From: Leucogyrophana mollusca
Taxonomy: Eukaryota > Basidiomycota > Agaricomycetes > Boletales
Length of the DNA: 27,105 nucleotides
Assembly (NCBI GenBank): GCA_021014945.1
Contig: MU266646.1
Span: forward strand, 1-27,105
Direction of reading: 5' to 3'
Part shown: one piece after another, positions 20,601 through 27,105 of the stretch
Numbering within the stretch: the first letter of the stretch is position 1
Layout: every line of letters begins with the position of its first letter
The notes under the pieces: model-generated
Database searches by the model: none
What the model was told of the DNA's origin: nothing
What the model saw: only the letters and a program-made list of their open reading frames with translations
Program-made: the position numbers and the translations under genes

Positions 20601-23600
20601 GCTGTACGGAGTCGGCGTCGATTACCAGGAAGAGGATAATGGTTTGATTCAGAAACGGGCAGATATTGCGCATTCTGCGGCTGTCTTGCTCGAGAAGTGT
20701 CACCTCATCAAGTATGAGCGGTCGTCAGGGCGATTCCAGAGCACCGAGCTCGGCAGGATCGCGTCACATTATTATGTCACGTACAACTCGATGGCGACAT
20801 ATAACCAGCATCTCAGGCCGACGATGTCAACATTAGAACTGTTCAGGGTGTTTGCGCTCTCAAACGAATTCAAGCTTCTCCCAGTGCGTATACCGGGTTG
20901 TTTATTGGGCTCAGTGGCTAATCTTTGCGCTATAGGTCCGTCAGGAAGCAAGTATAACTTCTAAGACTGTTGAGACACTGGCTAATTTGCATTACAGGAG
21001 AAACTTGAACTCGGTAAACTTTTGGAACGTGTCCCGATTCCGGTTAAGGAGAGCGTCGAGGAACCCGCTGCGAAGATCAATGTCCTTCTGCAAGCTTATA
21101 TCTCGCAGCTGAAACTAGAAGGTGATGTCCTCCTCGTCTTTTTGTTCTTGGCCGGCAGACAGGGCTAATGCTCGATCCAAAGGGTTTGCTCTCGTGGCTG
21201 ACATGGTCTTCGTGCAGCAGTCTGCAGGACGGTGAGTACACTGTATATATCCGTTGAGTTACTGAAGCTTAGCGTACCAACTTATAGGATTTTGCGTGCA
21301 ATGTTCGAAATCTGCCTGAAGCGAGGGTGGGCCGTTCCAGCACGGGCTTGCCTGGACCTTTGCAAGATGGTCGAGCGACGGATGTAAGTCCCAGCTATAC
21401 CCTAGATACGACCCAGTCTGATCAACAGCGATCTTGTCTTAGGTGGGGTTCTATGACACCTTTGCGGCAGTTCAAGGGTGTCCCACAAGAGGTTGTTAGG
21501 AAGGCGGAAGGAAAACAATTCGTGAGTTGTTTATACCGCTTTGTTGTATACCCTGAGCTGATTTACGTGACTAGCCTTGGTATCGCTACTTCGACTTGAA
21601 TCCACCAGAAATCGGCGAACTCATCGGTATTCCCAACGCCGGGAGGCTAGTGCATCGACTCGTGCACAATTTCCCCAAGCTGCAGTAGGTACCGTCAATA
21701 GGTGCATTTACTATCTGCTCATTCGGTATTGTTTTGCAGGCTTCAAGCACAAGTTCAGCCCATCACCCGTTCGCTACTTCGCATCGACCTTTCCATTGTA
21801 CCTGACTTCCGGTGGGATGAGAAAATCCATGGAACGGCAGAAACCTTCTTGATTGTTGTCGAGGACGTGGATGGCGAAATCGTACTATTCCACGACTCGT
21901 TCGTTCTACGACAGCGGTATGCAGAGGATGAGCACAACGTTACTATCACGGTGCCAATGTTCGAACCCGTCCCGCCCAACTACTACATCTCTGTCGTCTC
22001 GGATCGTTGGCTGCATGCCGAAACTCGCTTGCCTATCTCCTTCAAGCACCTTATTCTTCCCGAGAAATTCCCTCCTCCTACCCCTCTCCTGGATCTCCAA
22101 TCACTTCCTCTTTCTGCGCTCCATAACAAGGAATTCGAAGGTCTCTATTCATCGACCATCCAGACCTTCAACAAGATTCAGACCCAAGTCTTCCAGGCCC
22201 TCTACACGTCAGATGAGAACGTTTTCATAGGAGCGCCGACTGGGAGCGGGAAGACCATATGTGCGGAATTCGCGTTGCTGCGTTTATGGAGTAAACGTGA
22301 GCAACCACGTGCCGTTTGCATTGAGCCCTACCAGGAGATGGTTGACCAGCGCGTTGCCGAGTGGAAACGCAAGTTCGCTGGGCTGCAAGGCGGGAAGGAA
22401 ATTGTTAGTCTGACCGGGGAGACCAGTGGCGACCTTCGTCTCCTGGAAAAGGGCGACGTCATTGTCTGTACTCCTTCACAGGTATGGCTTTCCCACCTCG
22501 CATTGTGCATAAGATCCTTATCCACTGTAACAGTGGGATGTCCTTTCTAGACGGTGGCGGCAACGGAAAAATGTGCAGAACATCGGCCTCCTGATAGCCG
22601 ATGAGGTACAGCTCGTCGGTGGTGAAGTTGGGCCAACCTATGAGGTTGTCATCTCTCGCACACGGTACGTGTCTGCACAAACGGAAATCAAGACACGTAT
22701 CGTTGCGTGCGGTGTATCTCTTGCGAACGCACGCGATCTCGGCGAATGGATGGGAGCACCTTCACACGCCATCTTCAACTTCCCGCCAGAGTAAGTCCTC
22801 CATCGCCTTACATCTGGTGTTACGTCTGACATCTGTTATCCAGTTCGCGCCCACTGGATCTAGACATTCATCTGCAGAGTTTCACGATCCCTCACTTCCC
22901 TTCACTCATGATTGCAATGTCGAAGCCTGCATACCTCGCTATAGTCGAATACTCGCCGACCAAGCCGGTCATCATCTTTGTGCCATCAAGAAGGCAATGT
23001 CGTATGACTGTGGACGATGTGCTGGCCCATTGCGCGGCCGACGAGAAGCCGGATCGGTTCTTGAACATCGAAATAGCTGACCTCCAACCTCATCTCGATC
23101 ACATCAGCGACAAGGGCTTAGCAGAGAGCTTGAAGCACGGTATCGGGTATTACCACGAGGCGCTGGACAAGCAGGACAAGCGGATCGTGGAACGACTTTT
23201 CCAATCTGGAGCGGTCCAAGTTCTTGTCGCTTCAAAGGTAAGTTGTGACATTCCCTTTTTCCCGCACTACTGGCTCACCCGCAATCACCCTTAGGATACA
23301 GCTTGGAGCCTTCCTGTCGCCAGCCATATGGTCATCGTCATGGGCGTACAATATTTCGAAGGCAAGGAACATCGTTATGTCGACTACCCCGTGATGGATG
23401 TTCTTCAGATGATGGGGCGTGCATGTCGGCCATTGGAGGACCAACGCAGTCGATGCGTGCTTATGTGCCAACAGACTCGGAAAGACTTTTACAAGAAATT
23501 CCTTGCCGAAGGTCTCCCGATCGAATCACACTTGCCTACTCACCTTCTGCACGACTACTTCCTCGCCGAGATTGCTGTCGAAACCATTGAGAACAAGCAA

Positions 23601-25061
23601 GATGCGATGGTGAGCTCGGACACTTCAGCTTGGAGTTGGGCTGATCGCTGGTGCACAGGATATCCTTACATGGACTTACTTCTATCGGCGCATGACCCAA
23701 AATCCCAATTATTACAACCTGCACAATGTCAGCCATCAACACTTATCGGACCACTTGTCTGAGCTGGTGGAGAATACGCTTCAAGATCTCGTCAACTCGA
23801 AATGTATCGCGATAGGTTAGTCGGCGTTTTGATTCATACATTTCTCCCCGTACTCATGTCATTTCCAGAGGATGAGATGGACGTATCTGCACTCAACCTT
23901 GGTATGATCGCAGCATATTACAACATCTCGTGTGAGTACTACTTAACGGAGGCAACTTTGATTCGCTCATATGATCATTAGATGTCACGGTGGAGGTGTA
24001 CACCTTGTCGTTAAAGGAGCGCACAAAACTCAAGGGCTTGCTCGAAGTCGTCTCGTCCTCTGCAGAATTCGAAGCCATCCCTATCCGGCGCCACGAAGAT
24101 ATTGTCCTTCGACGGATATATGATCGCGTCCCTGTCAAGCTTGACCGAGCCGATTTCGAAGCTCCACACTTCAAGACGTTCTTGCTTCTACAGGCACACT
24201 TTTCTCGCATTCAATTACCCCCCGATCTGGCCGCCGATCAAGTCTTGGTGCTCGAGAAGGTCTTGAACCTGCTATCTGCTTGTGTGGACGTCATGTCTTC
24301 GAATGCTTGGCTGAACGCGGTGAATGCAATGGACCTGTCTCAAATGTGCGTGCAGGCGATGTGGGACACGGACTCCCCGTTGAAACAGATCCCTCACTTC
24401 GAACCGGAGGTGCGTTCCTACTTTGCGCCATCTCCCTATCATATCTAATTCGTCTGGTTGTCCGATAGGTCATCAAGCGCTTCAAGGATGCAGGCATCGA
24501 GTCGGTCTACGACATCATGGAAATGGAAGACGACAAGCGTACAGAGTTGTTACAAATGGATAGCAGGCAGATGTAAGCACCCAATTTGCAATAGTGGTCA
24601 CCTGGCTGACCGCCATGGCTAGGCGCGATGTTGCAACGTTTGTAAATTCGTACCCTACCCTCGACGTATCCTTCGACCTCGTCAAAGGTGAATACACCGC
24701 AGGCGCACCGATTATCATGCAAGTCGCCCTATCGCGAGATGCGGACGAAGACGACCCGGATGATCAGACGGTTGTCGCACCCTTCTACCCCTCGAAGAAG
24801 ATGGCCAACTGGTGGCTCGTTGTGGGCGAGCCGGGCACGCGGCAGCTACTTGTGGTCAAGCGGGTAACCGTGAACAAGAGCCTGTCTGTGAAGCTCGAGT
24901 TCTCCCTGCCGAAGGGCACTCACACGCTCAAGCTATATGTTATCTGTGATTCATACGTGGGAGCTGATCACGACCTGAGCGTGGACCCCATCGATGTTGC
25001 GGAGGGCGAGGATAGCGATAGCGACGAGGATATGGAAAGCGGGGATGAGATGGAGGAGTAG
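17649..25061 (+). CDS. BRR2: BRR2, U5 snRNP Ski2-like RNA helicase
   Basis: Eighteen exons: 17649-19220, 19271-20520, 20574-20883, 20936-20947, 20998-21121, 21183-21231, 21288-21383, 21443-21521, 21575-21684, 21740-22481, 22534-22790, 22844-23237, 23295-23609, 23659-23815, 23869-23931, 23982-24409, 24469-24572, 24623-25061. They encode 2166 aa, close to human (2136) and yeast (2163) Brr2. Brr2 unwinds U4/U6 to activate the spliceosome. Cassette 1 (active) has APTGAGKT ending at 525, DEIH 631-634, SAT 668-670, QMLGRAGRP 867-875. Cassette 2 has GAPTGSGKT 1365-1373, DEVQ 1471-1474 and QMMGRACRP 1703-1711; each is followed by a Sec63-type unit. The N-terminal region keeps [16 protein letters not shown] and a long Glu/Asp tract (about 218-260); the C-terminus is acidic. 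Introns are 49-61 nt; the first splits cassette 1 Walker A between K and T. Confidence 0.97.
20936..20947 (+). other. BRR2: 12-nt micro-exon of BRR2 next to a GC-AG intron
   Basis: Exon 4 of the BRR2 model is GTCCGTCAGGAA, encoding Val-Arg-Gln-Glu. It joins KLLP to [15 protein letters not shown], and the human protein has VREE at this point. The upstream intron (20884-20935, 52 nt) is GT..AG. The downstream intron (20948-20997, 50 nt) begins GCAAGT and ends TTACAG, a textbook GC-AG donor. Using the nearby GTATAA instead would add one odd base group and run into a stop after a few codons. Confidence 0.85.
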
Positions 25062-25182
25062 ATTGAATGGTGAACTTTCTTGCAAATGTATCCTTACAGC
25101 TTTCGATGCACAATTTGACCTTTACATTGTAATATATACACACCTACGCCGACGCATTGAACGGTGCGTTTCACGAACACAT

Positions 25183-26208
25183 TTAGCTCGGAGCCCTCAT
25201 TGAGAATGGCCAAACCGGGATCTCTCCGAACGGAGAAGGAACACTGGTGTGCCCTCTTACAGTAAATCCGATTCGTTCATATATCGTGACCTTGGACAGA
25301 GAAAGTGAGTTCGACATTCAAGTTGTACTTATGCGTATTCCTCACATTAACCTCGTTGTCTGTGCATAGCGCGATGAGAGCATCAGGGTTGGCCTGTCAG
25401 GGGTTGTTAACTGCGTTACGATGGTTTATTGGAAGGTTTGCGGACCTTCTTGCGCACGACATTGAAAAATTCTGTTGCGACACCCTTCCGCTGATGGTTA
25501 GGGTCGACGACGATGTTGTTGAGGTACCAGGAGCTTTGTGTAGTCTGCGTACGATGAAAATAAATCAACTCCTCGAGCATCCTGCTAGTACTGAATCACC
25601 TCGGGGCGATATATTTCTTTGAGATACGGGGTTAATGCCGATCCATACTTGATGAAGGTAAGCTAGGATGACCCCCCATGATGAATTAACACACGCACGG
25701 TGTTGACCCACCAATTCTTGAGGTCGTCTGGTAATGAGCCGATAAAAGCGTTAAAGCCACTTCCAGATCTCTGTTCATCGCTGCGCACCGTTATCGCAAT
25801 CGCTCTGAAAGAGAGAAAATGTGGACTCACTCTCCCCAAAGTTCCTTTCCAGGAGGGAACCACAAGGCGGCCCCAATGATCTCCCCGGTGGCATCAGAGG
25901 TCGCAATGTACGTTTCTCCAGCTAGCAAGCAAGCGCGGGTCATTGATCGAAAGAGGGGGTCTCTCAGGGCATAGTTTCCACCGGTCATCACACGGACGGC
26001 CGTCGCTAGGCGTTGGGTTTTAATGAATGCGAAAAGTTCGACGTGATGCTCAATACCCACAGGATCGGTAGGCATCGAGAGTCACTTTCAATACCGCGTC
26101 GAGCTCGTCATCTGGGATGGATTTGTCAAGCAATTTAGATTCGTAACAGTGCCGCGACAGACCTGTCAGCTTCTTCACCAGTGTGGTCGAAAACCGAAAC
26201 TCAGACAT
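25183..26208 (-). CDS. GNAT-family N-acetyltransferase, 8 exons, 223 aa
   Basis: Minus-strand exons are 26208-26163, 26111-26061, 26005-25831, 25780-25699, 25662-25600, 25544-25446, 25393-25346 and 25290-25183; every junction keeps frame. The start MSEFRFSTTLVKKLTDDELD leads into AVLKVTLDAY. RSMTRACLLAGETYIATSD and GEIIGAALWFPPGKELWG form the N-terminal GNAT strands. The acetyl-CoA motif A reads WYLNNIVVDPNHQRKGVA (about 145-162, with the Q-x-x-G-x-A loop), then ALIALCTDNEVN and IYERIGFTVRGHT form the last strands. The substrate is unknown; the protein resembles small fungal GNATs that acetylate amines or small metabolites. The intron at 25663-25698 is only 36 nt; using a later AAG acceptor makes it 51 nt (25648-25698) and removes five residues, still in phase. 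It converges on BRR2, leaving 121 bp between stops. Confidence 0.85.
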
Positions 26209-26656
26209 CGTTGACAGGTTCAGCTATCATGGGAGGAATCCATTGAAATACGGTTTCTTCGCCCGCGGTCTCGGACGGGTCAGCTGCAGCGCTTTCAGCT
26301 TCGAGCGCTCACGGCCCATTCGCTATATTACATCAGTCATGATGGCTAAGAATAGGTGATGGCTCTTGTTCCCCCGCGCGGTCGTACGCAACCTGATGGC
26401 GATTCGGATCTTGGGTCACTCTTAAAGTTCGAGTTCAATAGAAGCTCTAGCCGGAAAAGGCATTCGATATCTTCGTGGCAAATCGTCCTATTGGAGATAA
26501 GAGGTCAAAACCAGGTGGTGTTCACACCCTCAAGTTCACAAGACTGATCTAGTAGCGGTTGCTATACATGCCAATCAATGGGAAAGAGAGGCAGGACAGC
26601 ATGGGTATAATGGGTGTCATCCGCGGCATCGGTGGGACAATAGGGTTCGTGTGGAC
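26209..26656. other. Intergenic, upstream of the GNAT gene
   Basis: This is the 5' flank of the minus-strand GNAT gene. An open stretch on plus at 26356-26547 is 63 codons with no motif and a weak start, so I leave it out. No tRNA or repeat is seen. Confidence 0.45.
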
Positions 26657-26845
26657 TCACTGTACTACTGTCCGGTAACGTATAGCCCTACGCAGCAGAG
26701 CAACCTCTCCTGAGTAGCTGAAAACTAAAAATGCGCAAAGGGTCGTGACACCAACGTTGATGAAGCATAACACGGTGTCGATCTTGATGTGGACTTGTGC
26801 TAGAACAAACACAAAACCAACACCCCAGACTCTGACGGAACACAC
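26657..26845 (-). other. Possible exon of a membrane protein, partial
   Basis: The minus strand reads WGVGFVFVLAQVHIK, then DTVLCFINVGVTTLCAFLVF and RRAIRYRTVVQ, with two hydrophobic stretches of membrane-segment length and a following basic end. The frame closes exactly at a consensus GTGAGT donor (ACA|GTGAGT), as expected of an internal exon. Further upstream on the minus strand, near 26935-27010, another hydrophobic stretch (LLVTLVINVALYSLSNLLL) could be an earlier exon, and the gene would run off the right edge. No family is recognised and no downstream exon was found, so this may be degraded or spurious. Confidence 0.3.
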
Positions 26846-27105
26846 AACAGAGATCGGTCAGGCAGCCTGGTTGTTCGTAGTGGGATGGCTACACTTGACT
26901 ATAACCAAGAGGATTCCAATGGGAAGATTTAGAGGAGCGCTGCTCTGTCAGTTGACAAGAGCAGGTTTGAGAGCGAGTATAGAGCAACGTTGATCACCAA
27001 AGTGACCAACAACTGTGATACGATGAACCGTGGACTTGATAAACCGAAATGCGATGAACTGTAGACGTATATAGACCGGATATTGACGTATTTGAAGGCC
27101 AATCT

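Noticed and set aside
20948..20955. GT donor (GTATAA) just after the BRR2 micro-exon
   Set aside because: Joining it to the 20997 acceptor shifts the frame into an early stop; the GC donor five codon-bases upstream restores the conserved Brr2 sequence.
25305..25622. 105-codon plus-strand frame with a hydrophobic start resembling a signal peptide
   Set aside because: It lies antisense over four GNAT exons whose motif A is unmistakable on the minus strand.
1..27105. CRISPR arrays, insertion sequences, transposons, rRNA genes
   Set aside because: No spaced palindromic repeats, transposase or reverse transcriptase motifs, terminal repeats or rRNA-like segments were seen; a eukaryotic window with spliced genes would not carry CRISPR.

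Overview
The window is nuclear DNA of a filamentous basidiomycete, most likely an Agaricomycete (mushroom or polypore lineage). The evidence is gene architecture: nearly every gene is cut by 49-60 nt introns with GT..AG ends and CTAAC/CTRAY-like branch sites, genes are packed on both strands, two intron-bearing tRNA-Ala genes are present, and the protein families (TPR-CHAT, F-box, small secreted Cys proteins, lineage-restricted unknowns) are those that fill Agaricomycete genomes. The species cannot be named from the sequence. All gene models are hand-spliced, keeping reading frame across every junction.

Layout from left to right. 1-2590 has no credible gene but holds a strongly strand-asymmetric G-rich minisatellite (about 1181-1875, unit near 10 bp). 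2592-2676 (-) is tRNA-Ala(AGC). 2894-3903 (-) is a three-exon unknown of a fungal-restricted type. It is divergent, across 152 bp, from 4056-8023 (+), a 1287-aa helical-repeat/CHAT putative cysteine protease. 8566-10250 (+) is ATG18, a PROPPIN needed for autophagy, in seven exons. 10643-11821 (+) is an intronless low-complexity unknown. 12737-12821 (-) is a second tRNA-Ala whose exonic part is identical to the first. 14230-14753 (+) is a small secreted Cys-containing protein. 15568-17214 (-) is an F-box protein. 17649-25061 (+) is BRR2, the U5 snRNP helicase, reconstructed as 18 exons and 2166 aa. 25183-26208 (-) is an eight-exon GNAT acetyltransferase converging on BRR2. The right edge may hold part of a minus-strand membrane protein.

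Neighbours do not form one pathway. BRR2 (pre-mRNA splicing) and ATG18 (autophagy) are housekeeping genes, set among rapidly evolving families. The arrangement with most potential as an undescribed module is the head-to-head pair of the CHAT protease and the unknown 293-aa protein. The clearest unusual molecular feature is inside BRR2: a 12-nt micro-exon followed by a GC-AG intron, in the gene for a core spliceosomal helicase.
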